DNA from: Mycolicibacterium porcinum
Lineage (GTDB): Bacteria > Actinomycetota > Actinomycetes > Mycobacteriales > Mycobacteriaceae
Direction: 5' to 3'
Assembly (NCBI GenBank): GCA_001942045.1
Contig: MSTD01000010.1
Span: 1-64,000 of the forward strand
DNA length: 64,000 nt
The translations under genes and the position numbers were made by a program. Shown in pieces: positions 1 through 9,086 of this stretch. Under the pieces are notes generated by a model, which made no database searches, was not told where the DNA came from, and saw only the letters and a list, made by a program, of their open reading frames with translations. Numbering within the stretch: position 1 is the first letter of the stretch; each line of letters opens with the position of its first letter.

Positions 1-1731
1 CTGCGAGGCCGTGTATGCCCCGATCGATGACGATAGTGCCGACTCGAAGCTGTCGAAGTCCGCGCCGCCGGATCCGCCGGTGAAGCCGTGGCCGGTGTCC
101 GACGACGATGACGACGAGTTGTACCAATCCGGTTGGGGCGCCGGTGCCCCCATGGAATCCTGGTACTTCTTGGCCCACAACGCGGCGGTGCCGCCGGCCA
201 CGGCGAACGGAATGTAGGCCAGGTAGAGGTCTTTGCGGGCGGCGAAGTCGAATCTGGTCTCCGCGGAATCGGTCGACAGCAGCCGGTGGAAACCCTCGGC
301 CCGCGACCACAATGCCCGGCCCTCGGCCGTTCGGCGGGTACCCACGCCGCCGCGCCAGCCACGTACCGAGCACAGGAAGAACACCGCGAAGGGCAACCCC
401 CACAACGTGATACCGAACCACAGGACGAAACCGGCCAGTGCGGCGAAGAACGCCACCGCGTTGGCGACGCGGACCCACAGTTCCTTACGCCGCTTGACCA
501 TGAAGCCGCCGTCGAACGCCCACTTGCGTACGGCCACAGCCATATCTGCTTTGGCCTTGCTCAGCTTCTTGCCCGATGTCGCGGTGTTCTTGGCGGAGAA
601 CTCCGCACCCACCGACATCACCTTGAGCGCCGCGGCCACGTCGATGCCTACCGGATCGACATCGGCCCACTCGGCCGGCTTCACGAGACCTTTGATCTTC
701 CAGTGTTGGTCACTGACCTGCCGCAGCTCCACGAGTCCCCGCTCGGCGAGATGGAACAGCGTCGCGCTCAGCCCGTTCTTGGGGACGGTCTCGGTGCGGA
801 TGAACTCGGTCTGCACCGGCCCGAGCCCGTCCGGCGGCGCGTACTGAACCGGGAACCCCGGTGCCGGTTCGATCGTGGTCCGTGTCCAGAAGTAGGCGAG
901 CAGCCCCATGCCGGCGGTCAGCAGGGCGATCCAGCCCAGCGTGGGCACCGACCGGCCGAGGATCCGGTCCCACGTGTAGGGCCACGGCAAGGTCGTCTGC
1001 GGCGGAGTCGCCACGTCGACGCCGGCCCGTAGCGTCACCGGGGTGTGGGGCTCGAGGCCGGTCGCCGCGAGCCGTACGGTGCTGCCGTCGATGCGCAGAT
1101 CCGCACAGGCGGCACCGACGCCGAATCCGACACTGCACCCGGCTCCGGTCACCTCGGCCGGAAGGGTGACCGAGATCTCGGCTCGTTCGATGGTGTTGTT
1201 CCAGGCCGGTGCGACGACGTTCCAATAGAAGGCAGAGCGCGCTTCGGGGTTGCCGGTGTTCGCGGCGAACCGACGTTGGGCGCCGACGGTGCCCGGGTCG
1301 AGGACCCCGTCGATCGTGTACCGCAGTTCGAAAACGTGGCTGCCCCAGTCCAGGGTGGTGGCGGGGTCACCGATCTTGGCCACCCGGAACCGCTTGCCGC
1401 TCTCCCACAGCAGTTGGTAGGGAATCGGCGATCCGTCCATCGTGATCGACGTGATCTCAGGTACCTGCCGAACGTGAGAATTGTTCTGATTCTGCACGTC
1501 CCAGTAGCGGAAGATGCCGTGCCGCCCGCCGGGGAAGTCTCCGGTGATGGTCTCGACCGCGTCCATCCGGCCGTCGGCACCGACGGTGAAATCAGCCCGG
1601 TAGTCGGTGATCACCACCGGATCGGCCGGCCCGGTGGCGGCACCCGACCCCGAGCCGTTGAACAGCAGCGGCCAGAGGAGACCAAAGGCGATGAGCGCCA
1701 ACGCAAACAACCACGAGCACACCCGGCGCAT
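1..1731 (-). CDS. DUF2207 domain membrane protein (3' end beyond window)
   Basis: The reverse frame stays open from an ATG at 1731 to the window edge, giving 577 codons with no stop, so the C-terminus is missing. The protein begins with a short basic stretch and a hydrophobic signal segment (about residues 5-22). An extracytoplasmic beta-rich region follows, containing the GxFPGGRHGIFRYW-type motif of DUF2207 proteins. Hydrophobic segments lie near residues 255-275 and 410-440. The visible end is rich in Ser, Gly and Asp, as is usual just before the Gly-rich tail of this family. The function of DUF2207 proteins is unknown; they are predicted membrane proteins. The gene precedes nothing on its strand inside the window and is separated from priA by about 50 bases. 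The family call is from memory of its motifs, not a search. Confidence 0.8.
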   Translation of the reverse strand, partial: MRRVCSWLFALALIAFGLLWPLLFNGSGSGAATGPADPVVITDYRADFTVGADGRMDAVETITGDFPGGRHGIFRYWDVQNQNNSHVRQVPEITSITMDGSPIPYQLLWESGKRFRVAKIGDPATTLDWGSHVFELRYTIDGVLDPGTVGAQRRFAANTGNPEARSAFYWNVVAPAWNNTIERAEISVTLPAEVTGAGCSVGFGVGAACADLRIDGSTVRLAATGLEPHTPVTLRAGVDVATPPQTTLPWPYTWDRILGRSVPTLGWIALLTAGMGLLAYFWTRTTIEPAPGFPVQYAPPDGLGPVQTEFIRTETVPKNGLSATLFHLAERGLVELRQVSDQHWKIKGLVKPAEWADVDPVGIDVAAALKVMSVGAEFSAKNTATSGKKLSKAKADMAVAVRKWAFDGGFMVKRRKELWVRVANAVAFFAALAGFVLWFGITLWGLPFAVFFLCSVRGWRGGVGTRRTAEGRALWSRAEGFHRLLSTDSAETRFDFAARKDLYLAYIPFAVAGGTAALWAKKYQDSMGAPAPQPDWYNSSSSSSDTGHGFTGGSGGADFDSFESALSSSIGAYTASQ

Positions 1732-1779
1732 GGCAGCCTCCTGGTTCGGTACTCACCGGCAACGGGTGAAGTATCCGCC

Positions 1780-3780
1780 TTACCCGATGTGCAGAGGGTC
1801 GATTTGGATGCGACACGGTTGCTGATCCTTGCGGGCACTCAGCACCGCGGTGGCCCGGCGCAGCGCGGCCGCCAACTCCAGGCCCCCGTCGCGGGGCACC
1901 CGAACCAGCATGCGGCTCACTTCGGCGTCGGCGTCCAGGCCCGGCGGGCGACGCGCGCCCACCGGCAGTTCCACTGGCCCGAGAGTTTCCGCGACATCGG
2001 GCAGTTGCGCGGTGTCGAGCAGTGCCTCGACTGCGGTCGTCGTCCCGTCGATGGCCGCCATGTGCACCGCGGGTGGCAGTCCCACCTCGCCGCGGGCATC
2101 GAGCTCGGTGTCGGCGTGCCCCACCGGATCCCACCGGATCAGGGCCTGCACGGTGGCGATGGCCGATTCCGCGACCACCGCCACCACCCCGCCCTCGGTG
2201 CGTGGCCGGACCAGGGCCGCGGCGGCCATCCACCGGCGCAGCGTGTCCTCGGCGGCGCGCAGGTCCTGCCGGCCCAGCAGTGCCCACGCGTCGAGCAGGA
2301 GGGCGGCGCCGTAACCGCCGGCCGCGGTCGGCTCCGCGCCGGGCGTGCTGACCACCAGGGCCGGGCCGTCGCCCACCGCATCGAGCACCGCGTCACCACC
2401 TGAAGTGATCACCGAGGTGCCCGGAAAGGCCCGGCCCAGCTCTTCGGCGGTCCGTCGCGCCCCTACCACGACCGCCCGCACCGCGTCGGAACCGCAACGC
2501 GCACAACGCAATGCGGGTTCGGCCCGGCCGCACCACCGGCATTCGGCTGCGGCGCTACCCCGGTCCGGCAGGGCCAGCGGGCCGGTGCAGTGCCGGCAGC
2601 GGGTCACGGTGCGGCACCGCGCGCAGGCCAGGGCGGGCACGTATCCGCGCCGCGGTACCTGGATCAGCACCGGGCGCTGGGCCTGCAATGCTGTCCTGGC
2701 CGCCTGCAACGCCATGGACGGCAGCCGGGCGGTGTGGGCGGCCGGGTCGCGTTCCTGGGCGTACCCGCTGTCCTCCAGCGCGACCACCCGCGGCGCCGCA
2801 GCGCGCACCACCGGCCGCGCCGCCACCACGTCGTGCGCCCAGCGGGTCCGCACCAGGGCCTGCGCCTCGGCGGTCCGCGCGTAACCACCGATGATCGCCG
2901 CGCACCGCAGCTGGTGGGCGCGCAACATCGCGACGTCACGGGCATGTGGATAGGGCGCGCGGGGCTCGGCGAGGTTGTCGTCGCCGTCGTCCCACACCAG
3001 GACCAGCCCGAGGTTGGCGACCGGGGCGAACACCGCGCTCCGGGTACCGATCACCAGCTGGGCCTGCCCGCGCAGCACCGCCAGCCAGCGGCGGTAGCGG
3101 GCAGACGGACCGAGCCCGGCCGACAACGCGACCACCCGCGACGCGGGCACCTGTTCGGTGGCCGCGGCGTGCAGCGCATCGACATCGCGCTGATCCGGCA
3201 CCACCGCCACCACACCGAGTCCCGCATTCACCGCCACTGCGGCGGCCTCGGCCAGCCGGCGGGCCCAGTTCTCTCCGGGCAGCGCTTGCCACACCGCCCG
3301 CGCGGCTCGGCCCTCACCGACCGCGGTCAGGAATTGTTCGCCGCGCGCGTAGCGGGCCCAGGCACTGGTGTCGACCGGGACTGCCGAGACCGGATCCGGC
3401 TCGTCGGGGGTCTGCTTCTCGACCCTGGCATGGCGTGGCGGCACCGCAAGACGCAGTACGTCCGCGCGCGTTCCGGCGTAGCGCGCCGCGACGGCGTCGA
3501 CGAGCCGGCGGACCTCCGGGGTGAGCACCGGCTCGGGCGAGACCACGCGGTCGAGCCAGCCGAGTTTGCCGGTGTGATCGGTGTCGGATCGCCGCTCCAG
3601 CAGGTAGGCATCGACCAGCCTGCCATTGAAGCGCACCCTGACCCGCACACCCGGCTGGGCATCGTCGGACTGCTCCTCCGACACGAGATAGTCGAACTCC
3701 CGGTCCAGGTGCGGAACGGTGAGAAGGGGAAGCACCCGCGCGATGGGCTCATGCTGGGCGGCGCGGCGGGTGATCGTCAC
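1780..3780 (-). CDS. priA: Primosomal protein N' (PriA), helicase-degenerate actinobacterial form
   Basis: This 666-residue protein is a replication-restart factor by homology. It has the N-terminal DNA-binding domain (about 1-110), a helicase-like core, and paired zinc-binding cysteines between residues 386 and 429 in CxxC arrangements. The helicase motifs are damaged. The Walker A position reads LPGENWARR (about 167-175), without GKT/S, and the DExH position reads VWDDGDDN (about 262-269). E. coli PriA is 732 residues and keeps both motifs. Loss of ATPase motifs is known for actinobacterial PriA, so this protein probably acts as a DNA- and protein-binding scaffold rather than a translocase. 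The gene lies just downstream of a YhhN gene on the same strand (their ends overlap by 4 bases), matching the Rv1401-Rv1402 order in M. tuberculosis. Confidence 0.93.
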   Translation of the reverse strand: MTITRRAAQHEPIARVLPLLTVPHLDREFDYLVSEEQSDDAQPGVRVRVRFNGRLVDAYLLERRSDTDHTGKLGWLDRVVSPEPVLTPEVRRLVDAVAARYAGTRADVLRLAVPPRHARVEKQTPDEPDPVSAVPVDTSAWARYARGEQFLTAVGEGRAARAVWQALPGENWARRLAEAAAVAVNAGLGVVAVVPDQRDVDALHAAATEQVPASRVVALSAGLGPSARYRRWLAVLRGQAQLVIGTRSAVFAPVANLGLVLVWDDGDDNLAEPRAPYPHARDVAMLRAHQLRCAAIIGGYARTAEAQALVRTRWAHDVVAARPVVRAAAPRVVALEDSGYAQERDPAAHTARLPSMALQAARTALQAQRPVLIQVPRRGYVPALACARCRTVTRCRHCTGPLALPDRGSAAAECRWCGRAEPALRCARCGSDAVRAVVVGARRTAEELGRAFPGTSVITSGGDAVLDAVGDGPALVVSTPGAEPTAAGGYGAALLLDAWALLGRQDLRAAEDTLRRWMAAAALVRPRTEGGVVAVVAESAIATVQALIRWDPVGHADTELDARGEVGLPPAVHMAAIDGTTTAVEALLDTAQLPDVAETLGPVELPVGARRPPGLDADAEVSRMLVRVPRDGGLELAAALRRATAVLSARKDQQPCRIQIDPLHIG

Positions 3781-4469
3781 TGCACAGCTTTAGCAGACTT
3801 GTCTGACGCCCGGCCGAAGTACAGGCCCGCCGTGATCAGCAACAGCGATGCCGCGTAGGCCCACCAGATCGGAACGGCCAGCAACTGGTCGCCCCGAACG
3901 AACTGGCTGATGCCGATCATGGAGTCCGACACCGCGAAACACACGGCCCCTGCCGCGGTCCACGGCGTGGGCAGCCGGGCCAGCAGGGCCGCGCACACCA
4001 TGGCGCCGAGCACCGCGATGTAGGCGACCACCGGGACGGCCATCCCCTGTTCGACCAGCCGGGGCCAGAACCAGGTCAGCAGCGCCAGGCAGGCCACAAC
4101 GGTGACCGCGACGGCGATCAGCCGCGGTGTGGAGCGCCGAGCCAGGGGCACCAGCGCGCCGAGGAAGCACAGGTGCGCGACCAGGAACGCGGCCAGGCCC
4201 AGCACGAAGGACGGCTGCCACCACGGGATGGCGAGCAGGAAGTCGCCGAGTGCGGAGAACACCAGCGCGCCGACCAGCCAGCGGCGTTCCCGCACGATCG
4301 GATGTGCCCACGCGGCCCCGGCCAGCAGCAGCGCGGGCAACGCCTTGACAGCCGGCTGGGCAAAGAACTGGCCGGTGAGATCGGACCCGGCAGGCAGCCG
4401 CAGCGCCACCACAAGGAGAAACAGGCCGTACGCCGCGCCGATGACCGCGGCGGCGCCCCACAACCACAC
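3777..4469 (-). CDS. YhhN family membrane protein (lysoplasmalogenase-like)
   Basis: The 230-residue product is almost entirely hydrophobic, with about eight membrane segments, as expected for YhhN proteins. Characterised relatives hydrolyse the vinyl-ether bond of lysoplasmalogens; whether this one does is unknown. The frame continues upstream, but that part would run into the divergent esterase gene, so I chose the GTG at 4469, directly before the first WLWGAAAV membrane segment. The stop overlaps the priA start by 4 bases (3777-3780), indicating co-transcription and probable translational coupling. The position corresponds to Rv1401 in M. tuberculosis, a membrane protein beside priA. Confidence 0.82.
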   Translation of the reverse strand: MWLWGAAAVIGAAYGLFLLVVALRLPAGSDLTGQFFAQPAVKALPALLLAGAAWAHPIVRERRWLVGALVFSALGDFLLAIPWWQPSFVLGLAAFLVAHLCFLGALVPLARRSTPRLIAVAVTVVACLALLTWFWPRLVEQGMAVPVVAYIAVLGAMVCAALLARLPTPWTAAGAVCFAVSDSMIGISQFVRGDQLLAVPIWWAYAASLLLITAGLYFGRASDKSAKAVQ

Positions 4470-4497
4470 CGTCCGGCGGTGTGCGTACGGTTGCGGA

Positions 4498-5442
4498 ATG
4501 TCCGTTGCTGATGAGAAACCGGCTGTCGATGCCATTCTGCAGAAGGTACTGGAGGCAGTGCCGTTCCAACTATCCACCGACATAGGTGTCGAGGAGGCCC
4601 GCCGCCAGTTCAGTGAGATCCCGCGGTTGCCGGTCCATCCCGAGGTCGAAGCCACCGACCGGGCGATCCAGGGGCCGGCAGGTCCGGTCCCGGTGCGGGT
4701 GTACCGGCCGCCGACGCCCGAAGGCACCACGCTGCCGGTCGTGGTGTTCATCCACGGCGGCGGCTGGGCGCTGGGTGACCTGGACAGCTACGACGGCACC
4801 GCCCGCCAGCACGCCGTCGGTGCGAACGCCGTGGTGGTGTCGGTGGACTACCGGCTGGCCCCCGAACATCCCTACCCCGCCGCGGTCGACGACGTGTGGG
4901 CGGTGACGCAGTGGGTGGCCGCCAACGGCGCCGAACAGGGTGCCGACGCCACCCGGCTGGCCGTGGCCGGCGATTCGGCGGGCGGCAACCTCAGTGCAGT
5001 GGTGGCCCTGCTGGCGCGTGATGCCGGCATCCCGTTGCGTCTGCAGTTGCTCTGGTACCCGGCCACCACGTGGGACACCAGCCTGCCGTCGTTCACCGAG
5101 AACGCCACGGCACCGATCCTCGGGCTCGACGCCGTCACAGGCTTCTCCCGTTGGTATGCCGGGCATGTCGACCTGTCCGATCCGCCGGCCACACTGGTGC
5201 CGGCCCGCGCGGCGGACCTGTCAGGCCTCGCGCCGGCGTACATCGCGGTGGCCGGGCACGACCCGCTGCGCGACGACGGCATTCGCTACGCCGAATTGCT
5301 TTCTGCCGCAGGCGTTCCGGTGCAGCTGGACAACGCCGAGACCCTGGTGCACGGCTACCTCGGCTACGTCGGTGTGGTACCGGCCTCGACCGAATCGTTC
5401 GAGCGGGCTATGGCCGTGCTGCGCGAGGCGCTGCACGGCTGA
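4498..5442 (+). CDS. HSL-family alpha/beta hydrolase (esterase/lipase)
   Basis: The 314-residue protein belongs to the hormone-sensitive-lipase branch of alpha/beta hydrolases. The oxyanion-hole motif HGGGW lies at 86-90 and the nucleophile elbow GDSAGG at 158-163, with Ser160 as nucleophile. A DPLRDDG segment near 254 supplies the acid and an LVHGY segment near 283 the histidine. Such enzymes hydrolyse short- to medium-chain carboxylic esters. I chose the ATG at 4498, which gives the MSVADEK start and normal family length; an upstream in-frame extension would overlap the YhhN gene. In M. tuberculosis the equivalent place holds lipH and lipI. This single gene is likely orthologous to one of them, but I cannot tell which. 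It converges on the cytochrome b561 gene with 3 bases between. Confidence 0.9.
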   Translation: MSVADEKPAVDAILQKVLEAVPFQLSTDIGVEEARRQFSEIPRLPVHPEVEATDRAIQGPAGPVPVRVYRPPTPEGTTLPVVVFIHGGGWALGDLDSYDGTARQHAVGANAVVVSVDYRLAPEHPYPAAVDDVWAVTQWVAANGAEQGADATRLAVAGDSAGGNLSAVVALLARDAGIPLRLQLLWYPATTWDTSLPSFTENATAPILGLDAVTGFSRWYAGHVDLSDPPATLVPARAADLSGLAPAYIAVAGHDPLRDDGIRYAELLSAAGVPVQLDNAETLVHGYLGYVGVVPASTESFERAMAVLREALHG

Positions 5443-5445
5443 GGC

Positions 5446-6012
5446 CTAACTCTTGGGTTCGTTCCTACTGGGCCACAGCGACATTCGACGGATGATCCCG
5501 TCACGCAGCGCCACAGTGTGGAACAGCACCGCACAGATGTGTGCGGTGAACGTCGCGAACAGCAGATAGGCCGCCACCGTGTGGGCGGTGCGCAGCGCGG
5601 CGTAGAGGGTGATGTTGTGCGGGGCGATCGCCGGCAGATGGATCGCCCCCACCATCACCACCGGGGACTGCGCGGCCGAGAGCATGGCCCACCCGATCAG
5701 TGGCTGCACCAAAAGCAGTGCGTACAAAAGGTATTCGGAATAGCTGGCAACCCGGCGTTCCAGCGGGCCCATCGTGGCCAGGAACGGCGGTAACCGGTGG
5801 GTCAGCCGGTTGACGAGCCGCACGATCGCGAATACCAGGATCGCGATACCCAACGGCCGGTGGATCGCCAGGAGCAGCGGATAGTAGCTCAGCGCGGCGA
5901 TCATCGTGACGCCGATGAAGAACTGCGCGATCACCATCACCGCCATGGACCAGTGCAGCAGCCTGGCCGGCAGGTTGAAGCGGGTGATCGCCTGCTTCGT
6001 CTCGGTGGTCAT
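5446..6012 (-). CDS. Cytochrome b561-type membrane protein
   Basis: The 188-residue protein has four predicted membrane helices and the histidines expected for di-haem b561 cytochromes, including LLHWSM near residue 20 and IHRPLG near 51. Later candidates are in the AHTVAAYLL and TAHICAVLFH segments. These proteins carry electrons across or within the membrane. The start overlaps the upstream catalase-like gene by 4 bases (ATGA at 6009-6012), so the two are translated together. The cytochrome is therefore probably the electron donor, or a partner, of the exported haem peroxidase. This pairing with SrpA-like catalases recurs in other bacteria. Confidence 0.88.
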   Translation of the reverse strand: MTTETKQAITRFNLPARLLHWSMAVMVIAQFFIGVTMIAALSYYPLLLAIHRPLGIAILVFAIVRLVNRLTHRLPPFLATMGPLERRVASYSEYLLYALLLVQPLIGWAMLSAAQSPVVMVGAIHLPAIAPHNITLYAALRTAHTVAAYLLFATFTAHICAVLFHTVALRDGIIRRMSLWPSRNEPKS

Positions 6013-7088
6013 TGCTCACCCCCGGGGACGACGACGGCGCTGGGCGACTTGGGTTCCCGGGCCCGCCGGTCGAACGAACGGGCGTAGACCGCCGATCGCG
6101 CGTGCAACACCGGGTCGTCGGAGGCGGCCAGGCCATCGGGCAGCACCAGCGGATCGAAATTGATGTCGCGGGCGTTTCCGGGCGCCTCGGTGTGGACGGC
6201 GTCGATGGTGATGGTGCCGGCGTCGATCGTCGGGCGGTTCTGCGGCCACGGCAGCGTCGGGTCGTTGGTGGGGTCGCCGGGTTCGGCCAGGGTGAGGATC
6301 AGCTTCCAGCTGATCGGGCCGCGCGCCACGGTGTCGATCAGTGCGTCGAAGAGGCGGTTCTTGTCGTCGGTCCGCGGCGGCCCGGCGGCCTCGTCCGCGT
6401 GTGCCGGAACGGCCGTCCACCGCACGAACGTCGACCGGCCCTGGTCGTTGGTGGCACGGAAGGCATGCAGCCCGCGGTAGGTGCTGTCGGCAAATCCGGC
6501 AGTCGGCGGGTCCTGCTTGATGATCTTCATCGCCGCCGCGGTTTCCGGGTGGGCGGCCAGGAAACCGGCCATCGCCTGCGGGTCGGGCTTGCCGGTCTGC
6601 GGCTGCGGACGGGACGCGAGCATCCGGTCGTAGAAGCCCTGCGGGGTGTTGTCGGTGAACACCGGAACGTTGACCATCGCGATGCGCCACTGCTCCCCGT
6701 CGGGCACCCGGAACAGCAACCCGAGTCCGCGCACGGTGTCGGTCTTGTCGGGTTGGTCGGGCAGGCCGCCTGATAGTGAGAACCTGCCGACGAGGGGCAC
6801 GGTGCCCGGTTTGAACACCAAGGCCTTACTCACCTGGGCCCCGGCGCCGGTGCTGGTGAACGTTCCCGTCGCGGCCAGGCCCTTGGCGTGGTTGCGCCGG
6901 AATCCCTCATGACGACCGGCGATCTGCTCGAAGCGGTCGGCGAAATCAGCCGGCGTCAGTGCGTCGGGCCGCACCCAGCCTGCCGCCTCGGCCAGCCCGC
7001 CGACGCCGATCGCGGCGACACCACCGACCGCGGCCAGACCGAGCAACGCTCTTCTGCGGTTGAGCGCCGGAGAGTCATCGGATTCCAT
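6009..7088 (-). CDS. Catalase-family peroxidase, SrpA-like, exported
   Basis: The 359-residue protein is a minimal catalase-fold haem peroxidase. The distal histidine lies in RRNHAKGLAATGTF (His67), and a C-terminal AVYARSFDRR segment should provide the proximal tyrosine. It lacks the length of classical catalases (about 480 or more). The N-terminus has NRRRALLGLAAVGG followed by a hydrophobic stretch (14-35), resembling a twin-arginine signal, so export through Tat with bound haem is plausible. SrpA-type enzymes usually reduce peroxides with an organic or membrane donor rather than disproportionating hydrogen peroxide efficiently. The gene overlaps the cytochrome b561 gene. Its promoter probably lies in the 206-base gap before the SUFU-domain gene. 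Confidence 0.88.
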   Translation of the reverse strand: MESDDSPALNRRRALLGLAAVGGVAAIGVGGLAEAAGWVRPDALTPADFADRFEQIAGRHEGFRRNHAKGLAATGTFTSTGAGAQVSKALVFKPGTVPLVGRFSLSGGLPDQPDKTDTVRGLGLLFRVPDGEQWRIAMVNVPVFTDNTPQGFYDRMLASRPQPQTGKPDPQAMAGFLAAHPETAAAMKIIKQDPPTAGFADSTYRGLHAFRATNDQGRSTFVRWTAVPAHADEAAGPPRTDDKNRLFDALIDTVARGPISWKLILTLAEPGDPTNDPTLPWPQNRPTIDAGTITIDAVHTEAPGNARDINFDPLVLPDGLAASDDPVLHARSAVYARSFDRRAREPKSPSAVVVPGGEQ

Positions 7089-7294
7089 CGTGGTCGCACC
7101 CCATTTCGCCGTTGGACTTCTTCCAGTGTGAAACGGAGTGCAGCGCCGGTCGGTTCAATGGACCAGTCCGGGTTTCCGTGTCGCGGTGTGTCCCTGCCGC
7201 CGCGAAGCGCAGGAGCCCTGTGCGCCGGCATTGGCTTCGAATCTACTGTGTCACAACCCTTAACGTATCGAACTTCGAGGTAGCATCCAGGGAC

Positions 7295-7951
7295 ATGTCC
7301 ATCGATCCGGCGCCGGGCTGGAATGCGATCGACGCGGCACTGGCGCGGCTCTACCCAGGACTCGGCGACGTCGCACCGCATTTCGGGCGCTCAGATGCAC
7401 GTCTACCCGGCCAAGGCATTTGGGGCGTTACTGCCTACCCGAACGCTGCCGCCACTCAACCGCACTGGCATCTGGTCACCTACGGATTTTCCAACGTGTT
7501 CGAGTCGGACCCGAGCCCGGATGACGATGACATCTGGACAGACTTCGAATGGACCTTTCGAGTTGCCGCGGACATCGACCTCACACAGCCGCTGCCGGCG
7601 CAGGTACCTACATGGTCCGTGCTCCTGCTGCAACGACTCGGCGACCTGGTGTTCAGCGGCAGCGCCGCGCTGGATGTCGGCCACCGAATCAAAGTCGGCG
7701 GCCCCATCACGCTCGGCGAACCTCAAACCGACCTGACTGCAATCATGTTCGGCGAAGACCCTCAACTTGCGCAGGTCGACACCGGATTCGGCCGGCTGCG
7801 CTTTGTTCAGCTCGTCGGGGTTACCGATGACGCCGTCGCGGCCGCGCAATCACTGGACAACGGCGTGGCAGGCACCCTCCAGGTACTGGAAGACATGGCT
7901 GAGACCAATCCGCTGCTCATCACCGACATCAACCACTCCCGTTCACCGTGA
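7295..7951 (+). CDS. Suppressor-of-fused (SUFU) domain protein
   Basis: The 218-residue protein matches the SUFU-like domain: a GWNAIDAALARLYP start, then HWHLVTYGFSN, then FEWTFRV with acidic spacers, and a C-terminal LRFVQLVGVTDDA segment. Bacterial SUFU-domain proteins are soluble and of uncertain function; many occur near polymorphic toxin loci as probable immunity proteins. No toxin gene is visible here. The ATG at 7295 follows a CCAGGGA ribosome-binding region; the frame is open further upstream but that part has no family features. The gene ends 12 bases before the convergent AraC regulator. Its base use is less GC-biased than its neighbours to the eye, which could mean acquisition. 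Confidence 0.83.
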   Translation: MSIDPAPGWNAIDAALARLYPGLGDVAPHFGRSDARLPGQGIWGVTAYPNAAATQPHWHLVTYGFSNVFESDPSPDDDDIWTDFEWTFRVAADIDLTQPLPAQVPTWSVLLLQRLGDLVFSGSAALDVGHRIKVGGPITLGEPQTDLTAIMFGEDPQLAQVDTGFGRLRFVQLVGVTDDAVAAAQSLDNGVAGTLQVLEDMAETNPLLITDINHSRSP

Positions 7952-7963
7952 GCGCACAGTCCA

Positions 7964-9004
7964 TCAGCGTGATTGCGCGAACGCACTGGGCGGCACCCCG
8001 TGCCAGCGTTTGAAGGCGTGGCAGAACGTCGAGGTCTCGGTGTAGCCGAGGCGGCGCGACACCTCGTCGACGGTCAGCCCGACGTTGCACAGCAGATCGC
8101 GCGCGAGCGTGGACCGTGCCTCGTTCACCAGCGCACGAAATGAGGTGTCCTCGTCGGCAAGCCGGCGCCGCAATGTGCGCGGATGCATCTCGAGTTCGGC
8201 CGCCACGTCAGGCAGCGAAGGAAACCCTCCGGTATCACGGAAAAGCTTGCTGCGCACCACAGCCGTGATGCCACGCCGGTGCTCGTAACGTTGCATCAGC
8301 GCGTCGCACTGCGCGATGCAGAGGTCGAGGGTGTACGGATCAGCTTGCGGCAACGGTTCGTCGAGCATGGCGCGGGGAAAGTGCAACCGGGAGTGGGCGC
8401 GGCCGAATGCGATGTTCGGTAGCGGCATCAAGGTCAGTAGCGGTTGCAGCACTTCCTCGCCGATGGATACCTCGGCGAGCATCCGGTCGGCATAGCGTGC
8501 CACCACCGGGTACGCGAAACTGCTTGTAGTGGCGGCAATCCCAGCGATGTCCCGTTCGATGAAGAACTGCTGGACGTCGCCGGGCAGATGGCCGGTGTTG
8601 AGTTCCAGCACGCAGTCCTCGGCGCCTTCGAACAGCTGCAAATCGATCTGCAGGGTAGTCAACGCGAAGTAGCGCATCCCGATACTGAACAGTTCGCGAA
8701 GCGTGGCGCACGACATGACCGCGAACCCGAACAGCCCCATGTGCGTCAGGGCCGACCGTCCACCGACGTCGATGCCAAGTCCGGGTACGTCGGGCAGTTG
8801 AGCCTGCAGGTTGCGGACCGCCAGGATCTCGGCACGGGCCCTGATTACGCCATCGGGATCATCGAGATCTGCCGGCGTCACGCCGGTCCCGGCCAGGACA
8901 TGCGCTGCCGGCACGCCCCGCTCCACGGCCACCTCGCACAGCACTCGAGTGGCATGAATCGGATGGCACACGTCGGCCGACCACGAGGAACCCGTTCTGG
9001 CCAT
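7964..9004 (-). CDS. AraC-family regulator beside the P450 gene (Rv1395-like)
   Basis: The 346-residue protein has an N-terminal arabinose-binding-domain-like region of the OruR type (about 20-210) and a C-terminal AraC helix-turn-helix pair (about 250-345) containing [12 protein letters not shown] and [17 protein letters not shown] chose the ATG at 9004 because AGGGA lies 7 bases upstream; an ATG at 9052 is also possible but its AGGA touches the start codon. The gene is divergent from a CYP132-like gene, the same arrangement as Rv1395 and cyp132 in M. tuberculosis, where the AraC protein has been shown to control the P450. The same role is inferred here, acting in the roughly 80 bases between the two genes. 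Confidence 0.88.
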   Translation of the reverse strand: MARTGSSWSADVCHPIHATRVLCEVAVERGVPAAHVLAGTGVTPADLDDPDGVIRARAEILAVRNLQAQLPDVPGLGIDVGGRSALTHMGLFGFAVMSCATLRELFSIGMRYFALTTLQIDLQLFEGAEDCVLELNTGHLPGDVQQFFIERDIAGIAATTSSFAYPVVARYADRMLAEVSIGEEVLQPLLTLMPLPNIAFGRAHSRLHFPRAMLDEPLPQADPYTLDLCIAQCDALMQRYEHRRGITAVVRSKLFRDTGGFPSLPDVAAELEMHPRTLRRRLADEDTSFRALVNEARSTLARDLLCNVGLTVDEVSRRLGYTETSTFCHAFKRWHGVPPSAFAQSR

Positions 9005-9086
9005 GCCCCCATCCCTGTCCCAAAATCCCAACTCTGTGTCCGATAGTCCCATTCCTCATCGGTCCTGTCACTCATACGCTGGGGTC

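Noticed and set aside
1045..2403. A 452-codon + strand frame
   Set aside because: It spans the opposite strand of two real genes (DUF2207 and priA) and crosses the gap between them, which a real gene would be unlikely to do.
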